This document shows positions 47,018 to 55,235 of a stretch of 64,000 bases of DNA, piece after piece. Every line of letters begins with the position of its first letter. Position 1 is the first letter of the stretch. Location of the stretch: NCBI GenBank assembly GCA_037189845.1, contig JBBCIS010000003.1, forward strand, positions 310,001-374,000, in the 5' to 3' direction. Under the pieces are notes generated by a model. It had not been told where the DNA came from and ran no database searches. It worked only from the letters and a program-made list of their open reading frames with translations. The DNA is from JAMLHH01 sp037189845 (GTDB lineage Bacteria; Bacteroidota; Bacteroidia; Chitinophagales; JADIYW01). The translations under genes were made by a program, and so were the position numbers.

Positions 47018-47539
47018 ATGAAACAAATTTTAATACTGATTGCATTCATTGCAGCTTTAACATCCTGTAAAAAAGGTACCAATATATACGGCGTAGATTG
47101 TACTCCGAACACTTCTAAAGCTGTTCAATCGGAAATAGATTCAATAGGGAGATATCTTGAAAAAAGAATTGCTGATCCGACAGATCCGGATACTACACTT
47201 TCCCGTGTCATCCAGCACTCCAGCGGCTTTTTCTACTATATTGCTGAATCAGGTGCAAGTGCCAAACCTGAAACCTGCTCTACTATCAATATAGATTATA
47301 AGGGCAGAAGATTCGGCGGCCCGAGCGTTGAAGGTACTATTTTTGATACGGGCACAGGATCATCATTAGCAGTATATAACCTGATAGCAGGTTGGCAGCA
47401 AGGATTACCACTTATCGGTTCAGGAGGAAAAATTCACTTATACATCCCGCCATCTTTAGCTTATGGAGCTGCCGGAAGCGGTGTTGTGAAAGGAAATACA
47501 TACCTGTTTTTCGAAATAACGCTCAATTCGTTTTATTAA
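47018..47539 (+). CDS. FKBP-type peptidyl-prolyl isomerase lipoprotein
   Basis: 173 aa from ATG 47018. Lipobox LTSC gives a lipidated cysteine near residue 17, so the protein is envelope-anchored. The C-terminal 100 residues are an FKBP domain: INIDYKGRRFGG, FDTGTG, VYNLIAGWQQGLPLIGSGGK, LYIPPSLAYGAAGSG and NTYLFFEITLNSF. It helps fold exported proteins. The frame opens four codons earlier at a TTG, but ATG 47018 gives a better signal peptide. Possibly co-transcribed with the SDR gene. Confidence 0.9.
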   Translation: MKQILILIAFIAALTSCKKGTNIYGVDCTPNTSKAVQSEIDSIGRYLEKRIADPTDPDTTLSRVIQHSSGFFYYIAESGASAKPETCSTINIDYKGRRFGGPSVEGTIFDTGTGSSLAVYNLIAGWQQGLPLIGSGGKIHLYIPPSLAYGAAGSGVVKGNTYLFFEITLNSFY

Positions 47540-47546
47540 GATCCGG

Positions 47547-47966
47547 CTATAAAACGGTCATATTATTGATATATACTTTATCCTGTTCGAAATGAACAGG
47601 ATATTTTTTTTGATTGAGATTCAGAAAACCTTCTACTTTGATTTTATTTTCATCTGTAATCACTAATGCAGAAGACGGATAAGTCACTCTGACCGGCAGG
47701 ATGTATCTTTCTGTTTCAACAGGAAGCGTTTCAGCAGCAATGACCGCTTTTCCCAGATATACGTCATTCACATTTACTTCCAATTCAGAAATATCTATGG
47801 TATAACCTGCTTTATCAAACTGTATCACCAGATCAAAATTAAACTGAAAAACATCTTCTTTCAGAGTTCTTCTCAGCTGGCATTTATCAGTTTTAAGAAC
47901 TTCAAATCCGGCACTACAGGCAGTCAGCAGCAGGCTCAATAAAATAATAACGAAAGGATTTTTCAT
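47547..47966 (-). CDS. Small lipoprotein, possibly LEA14-like
   Basis: 139 aa. Lipobox LTAC at about 14-17 marks an envelope lipoprotein. The rest is one beta-rich domain: FQFNFDLVIQFDKAGYTIDI, SELEVNVNDVYLGKAV, RYILPVRVTYPSS and KVEGFLNLNQKKYPVHFEQD. This pattern is like the LEA14/WHy fold, though weak. It overlaps the upstream YheT-like hydrolase gene by 4 bp (ATGA), so it is made together with it. Function unknown. Confidence 0.65.
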   Translation of the reverse strand: MKNPFVIILLSLLLTACSAGFEVLKTDKCQLRRTLKEDVFQFNFDLVIQFDKAGYTIDISELEVNVNDVYLGKAVIAAETLPVETERYILPVRVTYPSSALVITDENKIKVEGFLNLNQKKYPVHFEQDKVYINNMTVL

Positions 47967-48934
47967 ATACTCTTCAGGAAGGCGACAGTTCTTTTATCTA
48001 CCCAGGAGTAAGTTTCGGAATTTTTCTCTGCGAATCCTACATGACCACCATTAATTGTTTTTAAAAGATAGAAATAATCAGAGTTTTCTGCTTCTTCAAA
48101 CGGATAGCTGGATGCTGTGAGAAAAGGATCATTGTCCGCATTGATGAGTAATGTAGGTATCTTAATATTTTTGAGAAAATTTCTGCTGCTCTGAGATTTC
48201 AGGTATTCTTCAGCATCTTTGAACCCAAAGCTTGGCGCAGTAAATCTATCTGCAAAGTCATGAAGATTTTCTGCTGAAAATACATGCTTGAAATCCATAT
48301 CATCTTTTTCCGAAAACATATCAATTTTCAATGACAGCATTTCTTTGTATTGCTTCAGATATCTGTCACTATACATCCTGTTCAAGCCTTTGATCAGGTG
48401 GTAAGATGTTTCGTACATATCCACCGGAGTAGAAATAGCTACGGCACCCTTTACTACAGTAAGATTTTCAGGATCTGTCTCTCCCAACAGCTTGAGCGTG
48501 ATATTACCGCCCATGCTCACTCCTATTAGATAAATATCCTCGTATTGTTGTTTTTTCTCTGCATGACGTATGACCCAAAGCAGATCATCTGATTTCCCGC
48601 CATGGAAAGAATATAAATGTTTATTGGGCTCTCCGCTGCAACCTCTGTAATTCCACGCCAGAGCATCCCATCCATTCTCATTGGAAATTTTGACCAGACT
48701 TTTGACATATCCTGCATCTGAGCTTCCAGCAAGGCCATGTGATACAATAGCTAATCTCTTGCTGCCTTTTTTGGACCAATCCAGATCCAGAAAATCGTCA
48801 TCCCAGGTCGTCAGCCGCTCGCGTATATAGGTTACCCCTTCCACCTTGCGGTTGTAGTTAGGCAGTATCGTCTGCAAATGACCATTGAACTGCCAAAACG
48901 GTACGGGTACTATTTCGGAAGATAAGACCGGCAT
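47963..48934 (-). CDS. YheT-family alpha/beta hydrolase
   Basis: 323 aa from ATG 48934. WQFNGHLQTILP is the family N-terminus; HGLAGSSDAGYV carries the oxyanion motif, NYRGCSGEPN, GVSMGGNITLKLLGE the nucleophile serine, NADNDPFL the aspartate and NGGHVGF the histidine. YheT-like hydrolases are cytosolic esterases with unsettled substrates. The frame opens 36 codons further (49042), but that part lies in a repeat-like spacer and gives an unlikely N-terminus. The gene overlaps the small lipoprotein gene by 4 bp. Confidence 0.88.
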   Translation of the reverse strand: MPVLSSEIVPVPFWQFNGHLQTILPNYNRKVEGVTYIRERLTTWDDDFLDLDWSKKGSKRLAIVSHGLAGSSDAGYVKSLVKISNENGWDALAWNYRGCSGEPNKHLYSFHGGKSDDLLWVIRHAEKKQQYEDIYLIGVSMGGNITLKLLGETDPENLTVVKGAVAISTPVDMYETSYHLIKGLNRMYSDRYLKQYKEMLSLKIDMFSEKDDMDFKHVFSAENLHDFADRFTAPSFGFKDAEEYLKSQSSRNFLKNIKIPTLLINADNDPFLTASSYPFEEAENSDYFYLLKTINGGHVGFAEKNSETYSWVDKRTVAFLKSI

Positions 48935-49041
48935 GTAAAGGTGTTTTAAAGTAATACGTTCAAACAGAGCAATTTGTTTAAATAATGTTAAAGTTGCTTC
49001 AATCGGTGCGTATGCCGCACTAAGGATGGAATAGAGGATCA

Positions 49042-49123
49042 TCCACCGCGCTTCGACCGATTCAGCGACCGCGGTGGAAAGCCGGAATGACAGCCTGACC
49101 CGCAGGGAGTGCCAAAATATTTT
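49042..49123. repeat. GC-rich REP-like hairpin element
   Basis: TCCACCGCG (49042-49050) and CGCGGTGGA (49070-49078) make a perfect 9-bp stem in an otherwise AT-rich region. On the minus strand it continues GTCATTCCGGC, a word frequent in repeated intergenic elements of many bacteria, and holds GCTGAATCGGTCGAAG. A weaker element with GCTGAGCTTATCAAAG lies at 53416-53491. Confidence 0.55.
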
Positions 49124-49136
49124 TTATAATTTATAC

Positions 49137-49146
49137 CAAACGTTTG
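49137..49146. promoter_or_regulatory. Palindrome CAAACGTTTG upstream of the enoyl-CoA reductase-like gene
   Basis: A perfect 10-bp palindrome 48 bases before ATG 49194. The half-site resembles TetR-type operators that respond to acyl-CoA, which would fit the gene, but the spacing differs and this is suggestive only. Confidence 0.3.
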
Positions 49147-49193
49147 TTTGAAGCATCAGAGTTGTTTATATTAGGTAATAATAATTTTACATA

Positions 49194-49961
49194 ATGTTTA
49201 TTCAGGACACATTTAAAGATCAGGTAGTGCTCGTCACCGGCGGGGGCAGCGGAATTGGTTATACAATAGCAAAAAAATATCTGGAGCTGGGAGCAAAGGT
49301 GTGGATAGCTTCCAGAAAGCAGGATAGAATAAATAAAGCCTTGGAAGAATTGTCCGCATTTGGTGAAGTGTACGGTACAGTGCTGGATATTCGCGAACCT
49401 GAGCAGATAGAGCAAATCGCTGCTAAGATCAAAGAGAGGAACGGCAGGCTGGATATCCTCATCAATAATGCAGGTGGTCAGTTCCCCTCCGCAGCAGAGA
49501 ATATCAGCTACAATGGCTTCAAAGCAGTGGTTACCAATAACCTCATCGGTACTTTTTATGTCACTCAGATCATGGCAAAAACTTTCTTCATTCCGGAGAA
49601 AAAGGGAAATGTAGTCAATATCATTGCGAATGTATATCGTGGATTTCCGGGCATGTCGCACACAGGTGCAGCTCGTGCCGGTGTAGATAATCTGACAAAA
49701 ACGCTGGCAATAGAATGGGTGCGTTATAATATCCGTGTAAATGCTATAGCTCCGGGAATTATACGGTCATCCGGCCTGGATCAGTATCCTGAGGAATTTC
49801 TGAAAAATATTACGGACTCCATTCCCGGCAACAAGATGGGAACAATGGAAGAAGTAGCATGGCCAACATTGTTTCTTTCTTCTCCGATGGCTTCTTATAT
49901 CAATGGTGAAACTTTGTACGTGGATGCAGGCAACAGGCTTTGGGGGGATCAGTGGAAATAA
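49194..49961 (+). CDS. SDR enoyl-CoA reductase-like protein (DECR/PECR type)
   Basis: 255 aa. TGGGSGIGYTIAKKY is the NADPH motif, NNAGGQFPSAAENIS the active-site strand, and SHTGAARAGVDNLTKTLAIE replaces the usual YxxxK. This change is normal in the 2,4-dienoyl-CoA / trans-2-enoyl-CoA reductase (DECR/PECR) branch, which acts on fatty acyl-CoA. APGIIRSSGLDQYP and YINGETLYVDAGNRLWGDQW end the protein. Its neighbour on the other strand, acyl-CoA-binding protein, supports a role in acyl-CoA metabolism. A DNA palindrome lies in its upstream region. Confidence 0.88.
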   Translation: MFIQDTFKDQVVLVTGGGSGIGYTIAKKYLELGAKVWIASRKQDRINKALEELSAFGEVYGTVLDIREPEQIEQIAAKIKERNGRLDILINNAGGQFPSAAENISYNGFKAVVTNNLIGTFYVTQIMAKTFFIPEKKGNVVNIIANVYRGFPGMSHTGAARAGVDNLTKTLAIEWVRYNIRVNAIAPGIIRSSGLDQYPEEFLKNITDSIPGNKMGTMEEVAWPTLFLSSPMASYINGETLYVDAGNRLWGDQWK

Positions 49962-50050
49962 TTGACGATTTTTGATTGTTGATTAACGATTTTACTGATG
50001 TAACAATAACGGCAACTGAGCAATAGGCAAATAGGCAAGTTATAAATGTC

Positions 50051-50092
50051 CAAAAAATAAAAAAGCAGCAAACCCAATGGGAATGCTGCTTT
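50051..50092 (-). terminator. Terminator of the acyl-CoA-binding protein gene
   Basis: AAAGCAGCA (50062-50070) pairs with TGCTGCTTT (50084-50092), with an inner CCC/GGG pair in the loop. On the minus strand the hairpin is followed by TTTTTTATTTTTTGG. Confidence 0.85.
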
Positions 50093-50111
50093 GCATTTTA
50101 TATAGCTGGTA

Positions 50112-50369
50112 TTAAGCTCCTAAAAGCTTATTGACAAGGTCAAGGTATTTCTGCATGGCTGCATCTTTGGATGTTCCTTTTAACTCTGACCATGTTTTCC
50201 ATTTGAATTGTTCTTTGATATCAAACATGCCTGGTTTTTTGGTATTGTTGTCACCGTCTGTAGCTTGTTTGTATAATGCATACAACTGTAATAAATCTTC
50301 ATTTGAAGGACGAACAGTCAATGTTTTGACTCTTACCTGCGCATCAGCAAATTGCTCTTGTAGTGTCAT
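50112..50369 (-). CDS. Acyl-CoA-binding protein
   Basis: 85 aa, the usual size. The four-helix acyl-CoA-binding family pattern is complete: EQFADAQVRVKTL, PSNEDLLQLYALYKQATDGD, KKPGMFDIKEQFKWKTWSEL with the lysine and tyrosine/phenylalanine contacts, and SKDAAMQKYLDLVNKLL. It holds long-chain acyl-CoA in the cytosol. Such proteins are rare outside eukaryotes but known in Bacteroidota and some proteobacteria. It lies alone, divergent from the GT-C gene, next to an enoyl-CoA reductase-like gene. Confidence 0.95.
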   Translation of the reverse strand: MTLQEQFADAQVRVKTLTVRPSNEDLLQLYALYKQATDGDNNTKKPGMFDIKEQFKWKTWSELKGTSKDAAMQKYLDLVNKLLGA

Positions 50370-50383
50370 AGTGATTATTTTTT

Positions 50384-50391
50384 TAGCTTTG
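50384..50391 (+). promoter_or_regulatory. -7 promoter element for the GT-C gene
   Basis: TAGCTTTG, an exact TAnnTTTG match, 16 bases before ATG 50407, giving a predicted leader of about ten bases. Confidence 0.45.
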
Positions 50392-50406
50392 GTTTAAATT
50401 GTGCTC

Positions 50407-51999
50407 ATGAAGATACGAAATTGGACATTATTGATTACCCTTTCTGCTCTGGCATGTTTTTTCTATTTCTACATTACTCCCGGATATCTTCATCCGGCTG
50501 AAGATGCAACCATCTTATACAACTATGCTCAGAATCTAAAAGAAACCGGTGTTATCAGCTATTATCCGGGTGGCCCGAGAGTGGACGGGAGCACTGATTT
50601 CCTGTTTCTTTTATTGGTTTCCGGTACCATGCATTTTGTGTCAGATGCTTATCAGGCAGCTCTTTGGGTTTCGGGAATTTCTACGATGCTGATGTTGTTT
50701 TTCACATTCAGATTACTGGATACCAAATCGCTCAGTCTACAGTATTTAGCTTTACTTCTCATCGTTTTTTCACAGCAAATCTGGGCTGCAGTGCTCGGTT
50801 ACGGAACGTTTTTATTTGCGATGTCCATGTGCTGGGTGATTCTGGCTTACTGGAAAGGGAACATCAGGTATTTGTCGATTGTATCATTCATAGCTGTTCT
50901 TTGCAGACCTGATGCATTGATCACAGTATTGCCATTGCTATTGCATAAAATCTATACGGATAAAGGTCCGGTCATGCGAAAAATCACCCATGTCATTTTA
51001 TATTTCGGCTTACCTATGATCGCTTACGGTGCATTCAGACACTTCTACTTTGGCGGTATTTTACCGCTTTCGTTTGATATCAATACCAAAGGCTATGAGA
51101 AAATCTGGGGAATATTTTTGCTGAATTCTATCCATCATGTGAAATCTTATGCTCTATATTATATCTATCCGGGCCTGATCGGACTGGTGCTGTACTTTGC
51201 CAAATCTAAGTTTAAGATCAAAAAGGAATACTATGTGCTCATTATTTCCACCATTGTCCTGCCAATGCTGGCCTATATGACTATCCGTGAAAACCTGGAT
51301 TTTTCCAGAAGATATTTTATCGTGCCATATATTGGTCTTGTACTCACAATGTGTCTCTTCATCCGGAATTATAAAAGCATTATTATGAGCATTTTCGGTA
51401 TCTTTTTATTGATAAAGGTAGCTGATACATCCATAGATCAGGGTACAAAATGCCTGAATCTCTATTACAATAATATTTACGGACTTTCCACAGAGCTCGC
51501 CAAATATCCGGATCTGAAACTTGCTACTTCAGAAGCAGGAATTATCACGTGGAAAAGCAGGTGGCCATCATTGGATCTCTGGGGACTAAATACTCCTGAA
51601 CTTACAAATAAGCTTGTTACACAGGAGGACTTAAGAGCATGGAATCCCGATTTAATTGTCATTCATGCGGCTGAGACTGATTACGTATATGTTTCCGAAG
51701 ATTCGCTGAAAACAGAAAAAAGCTGGCTCAATATGACCCATCAGGTGGTTCATAGCATCCATGACGAGCAATATCTGACTTATCTGGTACCTTTTGACAA
51801 CAGGACATATAAAGAAGATCATCCGGCCAATGTAGGGCTGTTAAAATCTTTATTGAAGTTTATTTCAGAAAACAATCAGAAGATAACCAAACGCCAGGAG
51901 CTGATTGCTATCCATCCTAAATCAGAAAGAAAAACAGATCTGATCAAACTTATTGAGAAATACGGAGGGAAGCAATTTACAATCCAGACTATAAATTAA
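50407..51999 (+). CDS. GT-C superfamily membrane glycosyltransferase-like protein
   Basis: 530 aa from ATG 50407 with about 10-11 membrane helices and a soluble C-terminal domain of about 150 residues. After the first helix comes HPAEDATILYNYAQNLKETG then YYPGGPRVDGSTDFLF, the loop typical of GT-C enzymes of the arabinofuranosyltransferase/mannosyltransferase type, where an acidic pair (here E and D) binds the polyprenyl-phosphate sugar. No acceptor can be named. A start at GTG 50401 would add two residues. It is the only gene of its unit. Confidence 0.7.
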   Translation: MKIRNWTLLITLSALACFFYFYITPGYLHPAEDATILYNYAQNLKETGVISYYPGGPRVDGSTDFLFLLLVSGTMHFVSDAYQAALWVSGISTMLMLFFTFRLLDTKSLSLQYLALLLIVFSQQIWAAVLGYGTFLFAMSMCWVILAYWKGNIRYLSIVSFIAVLCRPDALITVLPLLLHKIYTDKGPVMRKITHVILYFGLPMIAYGAFRHFYFGGILPLSFDINTKGYEKIWGIFLLNSIHHVKSYALYYIYPGLIGLVLYFAKSKFKIKKEYYVLIISTIVLPMLAYMTIRENLDFSRRYFIVPYIGLVLTMCLFIRNYKSIIMSIFGIFLLIKVADTSIDQGTKCLNLYYNNIYGLSTELAKYPDLKLATSEAGIITWKSRWPSLDLWGLNTPELTNKLVTQEDLRAWNPDLIVIHAAETDYVYVSEDSLKTEKSWLNMTHQVVHSIHDEQYLTYLVPFDNRTYKEDHPANVGLLKSLLKFISENNQKITKRQELIAIHPKSERKTDLIKLIEKYGGKQFTIQTIN

Positions 52000-52066
52000 T
52001 TCATATTCATTTATTTTTTCAGCACAAGTTTCATATATTATTATAGGAATTCATAAATAATAATAT

Positions 52067-52654
52067 ATGGTTCAAAATCATACTATTCACTTGCTGTCAG
52101 ATCTCGAGCTGATTGAAGCTTACAGAAAAGAATTTAATACTGTTTATATAGGCGCATTGTACAAAAGATATACCGGCTGGGTATATGGTTTATGCTATCG
52201 CTATTTTAATAATCATCAGGATGCTGAGGACGCTACGACTAATATTTTTTGTATCATCATGGATAAGCTGAAAGAGAACGCGGTCACCTATTTCAAATCG
52301 TGGCTTTACATTGTCAGCAAGAATTATATTCTGAGCTACATCAGGCAAAATAAAAACAACAGGCATATACTTCATGAAGATTTTTCAGATTTTTTTATGG
52401 AAAATCAACCGGAAGAGCATCTCAATATAGAATCGGATAATTTACCGGATTCTGATGACTTGTTAAGGTTAGGTATAGAAAGTTTGAGAGAGACTCAGCA
52501 GGTATGTCTTGAGTTGTTTTATTTACAAAGTAAGAGTTACGTTCAGATTGCAGATATGACAGGTTTTGAGGTCAAACAGGTCAAGAGTCATATTCAGAAC
52601 GGAAAAAGGAACTTAAAAATCTTTCTTGAGTCTAAAGGATACCAACATGGATAA
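52067..52654 (+). CDS. ECF-type RNA polymerase sigma factor
   Basis: 195 aa. Region 2 spans about 20-95: IGALYKRYTGWVYGLCYRYF, HHQDAEDATTNIF-like NHQDAEDATTNIF (the -10 binding helix) and FKSWLYIVSKNYILSYIRQ. A 45-residue acidic linker follows, then region 4 at about 130-190: LRETQQVCLELFYLQSKSYV, QIADMTGFEVKQVKSHIQNG, KRNLKIFLE. The stop overlaps the start of the next gene by 8 bp, typical for a sigma factor and its membrane partner. The regulon is unknown; PorX is encoded 9 kb away. Confidence 0.93.
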   Translation: MVQNHTIHLLSDLELIEAYRKEFNTVYIGALYKRYTGWVYGLCYRYFNNHQDAEDATTNIFCIIMDKLKENAVTYFKSWLYIVSKNYILSYIRQNKNNRHILHEDFSDFFMENQPEEHLNIESDNLPDSDDLLRLGIESLRETQQVCLELFYLQSKSYVQIADMTGFEVKQVKSHIQNGKRNLKIFLESKGYQHG

Positions 52655-53378
52655 TCATCACAATCATAATAACGGGAATTTCGATAAATCTTTGTTTTCT
52701 GCCGGTTCAGATTTTGATAAAGAAGCTAAAGATGGATGGGATAAAATCGGCATGGAAAACTGGGATGATATCCAGCAGAGGTTATCTTCCAAAATTGACG
52801 GAATGATCACAAAAGAATCCTCTCCTGTCAAACCCACTAAAACCCGTAAAATAACTGCTGCATCTTATGGAATTGCCGCAATGATCATGATCGTATTAGG
52901 TCTTTCTATCAAACTGATCTATAATGACAGGCCTGAGAATATTGTTTTGTTTGAAAATTATTATAAACCGCTGAATGCTCCGGAAGATACATTCAGAGGA
53001 GAAGAAAAGCTCAATGAAGCAGAAGAGAAAGCCAGGCTGGCTTCCGATGCATACGATGATCTGGAGTTTAAAAAATCCATAGCATTCTACTCAGAATTAT
53101 TGAAAGAATTCCCCAACAATTCCAAATACACTTTATTTCTGGGACTTTCATATATCAATGACGGAAAGTATGAGGATGCTATCGTTTTATATAATGGATA
53201 CAAGCCGCAGGGTATTTCTTACGATGAAGACATTCAGTGGTACCTGGCTCTGGCACATCTGCGAAAAGGCGAAGTACAAACTTCAAGGCTACTTTTACAA
53301 AATATTGCCAATAATTCCCAAAGTTACTACTCTGAAACTGCTACTGAACTGGTCAGTAAAATGACCAGGCTTAAATAA
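52647..53378 (+). CDS. Membrane-anchored TPR protein, putative anti-sigma partner
   Basis: 243 aa from ATG 52647, overlapping the sigma gene by 8 bp. The first 65 residues are cytosolic (His/Asn-rich start MDNHHNHNN, then GWDKIGMENWDDIQQRLSSK, the usual short W-rich sequence of Bacteroidota sigma-factor partners). One membrane helix lies at about 74-95 (ITAASYGIAAMIMIVLGLSI). The outer part has TPR-like helices: DLEFKKSIAFYSELLKEFPN, YTLFLGLSYINDGKYEDAIV and AHLRKGEVQTSRLLLQNIAN. Overlap and layout suggest it senses an envelope signal and holds the sigma factor; it lacks a known anti-sigma zinc motif. Confidence 0.75.
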   Translation: MDNHHNHNNGNFDKSLFSAGSDFDKEAKDGWDKIGMENWDDIQQRLSSKIDGMITKESSPVKPTKTRKITAASYGIAAMIMIVLGLSIKLIYNDRPENIVLFENYYKPLNAPEDTFRGEEKLNEAEEKARLASDAYDDLEFKKSIAFYSELLKEFPNNSKYTLFLGLSYINDGKYEDAIVLYNGYKPQGISYDEDIQWYLALAHLRKGEVQTSRLLLQNIANNSQSYYSETATELVSKMTRLK

Positions 53379-53415
53379 TTAGTTGTGTCTAAATTGGATG
53401 ACTTATACCAATAGA

Positions 53416-53491
53416 GATCCTTTCAGTAGGATGGTGCTACTTTGATAAGCTCAGCACAAGTGAGAAGCATCTTTTTGTATCACCCCATTTG
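53416..53491. repeat. REP-like intergenic element
   Basis: On the minus strand this holds CACTTGTGCTGAGC and GCTGAGCTTATCAAAG, a version of the degenerate word GCTGA..TC.AAG also seen in the GC-rich hairpin near 49056-49071. It sits in the spacer between the TPR gene and sucD with no reading frame of its own. Confidence 0.4.
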
Positions 53492-53515
53492 CGACACTAT
53501 AAATGCCTGTACCCT

Positions 53516-53555
53516 AAATCAAAAATGCCGCAAGGAAAATTTCTTTGCGGCATTT
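53516..53555 (-). terminator. Terminator of sucD
   Basis: AAATGCCGCAA (53523-53533) and TTGCGGCATTT (53545-53555) pair perfectly around an 11-base loop that itself has GGAAA/TTTC complementarity. A T-rich run follows on the minus strand. Confidence 0.85.
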
Positions 53556-53575
53556 ATTTTATACAACTTCTGTGC

Positions 53576-54454
53576 TTATTTTTTAGCAGCTAATGCTTCT
53601 GCCATAGTTTTACCTAAGAAAGCCGGAGAATCCACTACGTGGATACCACAATCTCTCATAACAGCCATCTTAGCAGCTGCAGTATCTTCAGCACCGCCTA
53701 CGATAGCACCTGCATGCCCCATTCTTCTGCCTTTTGGAGCTGTTTGCCCGGCGATAAATCCTACAACAGGTTTTGCCGCATTCTCTTTGATCCATCTGGC
53801 AGCTTCTACTTCCATAGAACCACCGATCTCACCTATCATGATGATTCCTTCTGTTTTAGGATCTGCCATTAGCAGCTGTACGATATCTTTCATTGTAGAA
53901 CCTATTACCGGATCACCGCCAATACCAATACAGGTAGACTGGCCTAAGCCTGCTTTAGTAATCTGATCTACTGCTTCATAAGTCAGCGTTCCTGACTTAG
54001 ACACAATTCCGATTGTTCCCGGATTGTGAATAAAACCAGGCATGATACCTACTTTACATTCTCCCGGGGTAATAATACCAGGACAGTTTGGCCCTATTAA
54101 TCTGACACCTTTTTTTGTTACAAAAGCTTTAGCTTTTATCATATCCTGAGCAGGAATACCTTCTGTGATACATACAATCAAGCCTATACCCGCATCTGCA
54201 GCTTCTATGATAGCATCTGCAGCAAACGGCGGCGGAACAAAGATGATAGAAACATCAGCACCAGTAGCTTTTACAGCATTTTCTACTGTATTGAAAATCG
54301 GACGATCCAGATGAGTGCTGCCCTCTTTTCCAGGAGTCACCCCACCTACTACATTTGTTCCGTACTCAATCATCTGAGTTGCGTGAAATGTCCCTTCTTT
54401 TCCTGTAAAGCCCTGTACAATGACTTTTGAGTTTTTATCAACGAGTATACTCAT
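53576..54454 (-). CDS. sucD: Succinyl-CoA synthetase alpha subunit
   Basis: 292 aa. It interconverts succinyl-CoA and succinate with nucleotide triphosphate formation in the TCA cycle. The CoA-binding start is VIVQGFTGKEGTFHATQMIE, then VPPPFAADAIIEAADAGI, CITEGIPAQDM, GPNCPGIITP, and the phosphohistidine is in RRMGHAGAIV (about residue 246). The beta subunit gene sucC is absent from the window. It begins seven bases after the mlaF stop, so it may be transcribed with the lipid transporter genes. Confidence 0.97.
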   Translation of the reverse strand: MSILVDKNSKVIVQGFTGKEGTFHATQMIEYGTNVVGGVTPGKEGSTHLDRPIFNTVENAVKATGADVSIIFVPPPFAADAIIEAADAGIGLIVCITEGIPAQDMIKAKAFVTKKGVRLIGPNCPGIITPGECKVGIMPGFIHNPGTIGIVSKSGTLTYEAVDQITKAGLGQSTCIGIGGDPVIGSTMKDIVQLLMADPKTEGIIMIGEIGGSMEVEAARWIKENAAKPVVGFIAGQTAPKGRRMGHAGAIVGGAEDTAAAKMAVMRDCGIHVVDSPAFLGKTMAEALAAKK

Positions 54455-54461
54455 ATCTAAT

Positions 54462-55235
54462 TTATTTGTTTCTAAATGATGCTAATTTGGCATTTCTCGC
54501 TTCCTTTAAGAAGTCCGAAGCAAAAATAAAATCCATCAGCTCTTTGTTATCAGTTTCAAACAAGGACTTCTTATCGCCTTCCCAGTGTTTCTCTCCCTGA
54601 TGTAAAAACAGGATTTTATCTCCACTACCAATAACAGTATTCATATCGTGAGTGTTCACGATGGTAGTCATATTATATTCGTTTGTCAGCTCTTTTATTA
54701 GCTCATCAATTACGATGGAAGTCTGCGGATCCAATCCTGAATTGGGTTCATCGCAAAAGAGATATTTTGGCGTCATCACAATTGCTCTTGCAATCCCGAC
54801 CCTTTTCTGCATACCACCACTGATCTCAGAAGGTAGCTTGTGATTGGCATCAATAAGGTTTACACGCTTCAACACTTCATTTACTCTATCCCGCTTTTCA
54901 CTTAATGGCATGTGTGTAAACATATCCAAAGGAAATCTGACATTTTCCTCTACAGTTTTAGAATCAAATAATGCATTTCCCTGAAAGAGCATGCCCAATT
55001 CTCTGCGAATGACTTTTTTCTCATTGGTGTCCATGGCGACATAATCGGCTCCTTCGAAAAGGATTTTACCTGCAGTTGGTTTCATGAGTCCTACTGTACA
55101 CTTGATGAGTACAGTTTTCCCTGAACCACTTTTCCCGATAATCAGATTGACCTTACCCGGCTCAAAAACAGTATCTATACCTTTCAGTACTTCTACGTCA
55201 TTAAAACTTTTTCTAACTCCTGACAAAGTAATCAT
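54462..55235 (-). CDS. mlaF: MlaF-type ABC ATPase of the phospholipid transport system
   Basis: 257 aa. Walker A GKSGSGKT at residues 34-41, signature SEISGGMQKRVGIARAI, Walker B YLFCDEPNSGLDP, and the switch histidine in VNTHDMNT. Together with MlaE it drives movement of phospholipids between the inner and outer membranes. It overlaps mlaE by 4 bp. The substrate-binding subunit (MCE/MlaD) is not adjacent. Confidence 0.92.
   Translation of the reverse strand: MITLSGVRKSFNDVEVLKGIDTVFEPGKVNLIIGKSGSGKTVLIKCTVGLMKPTAGKILFEGADYVAMDTNEKKVIRRELGMLFQGNALFDSKTVEENVRFPLDMFTHMPLSEKRDRVNEVLKRVNLIDANHKLPSEISGGMQKRVGIARAIVMTPKYLFCDEPNSGLDPQTSIVIDELIKELTNEYNMTTIVNTHDMNTVIGSGDKILFLHQGEKHWEGDKKSLFETDNKELMDFIFASDFLKEARNAKLASFRNK

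Noticed and set aside
49194..49961. SDR enzyme with missing YxxxK as an inactivated protein
   Set aside because: The replacement SHTGAARAGVDNLTK is the regular pattern of the DECR/PECR branch, so the gene is probably intact.
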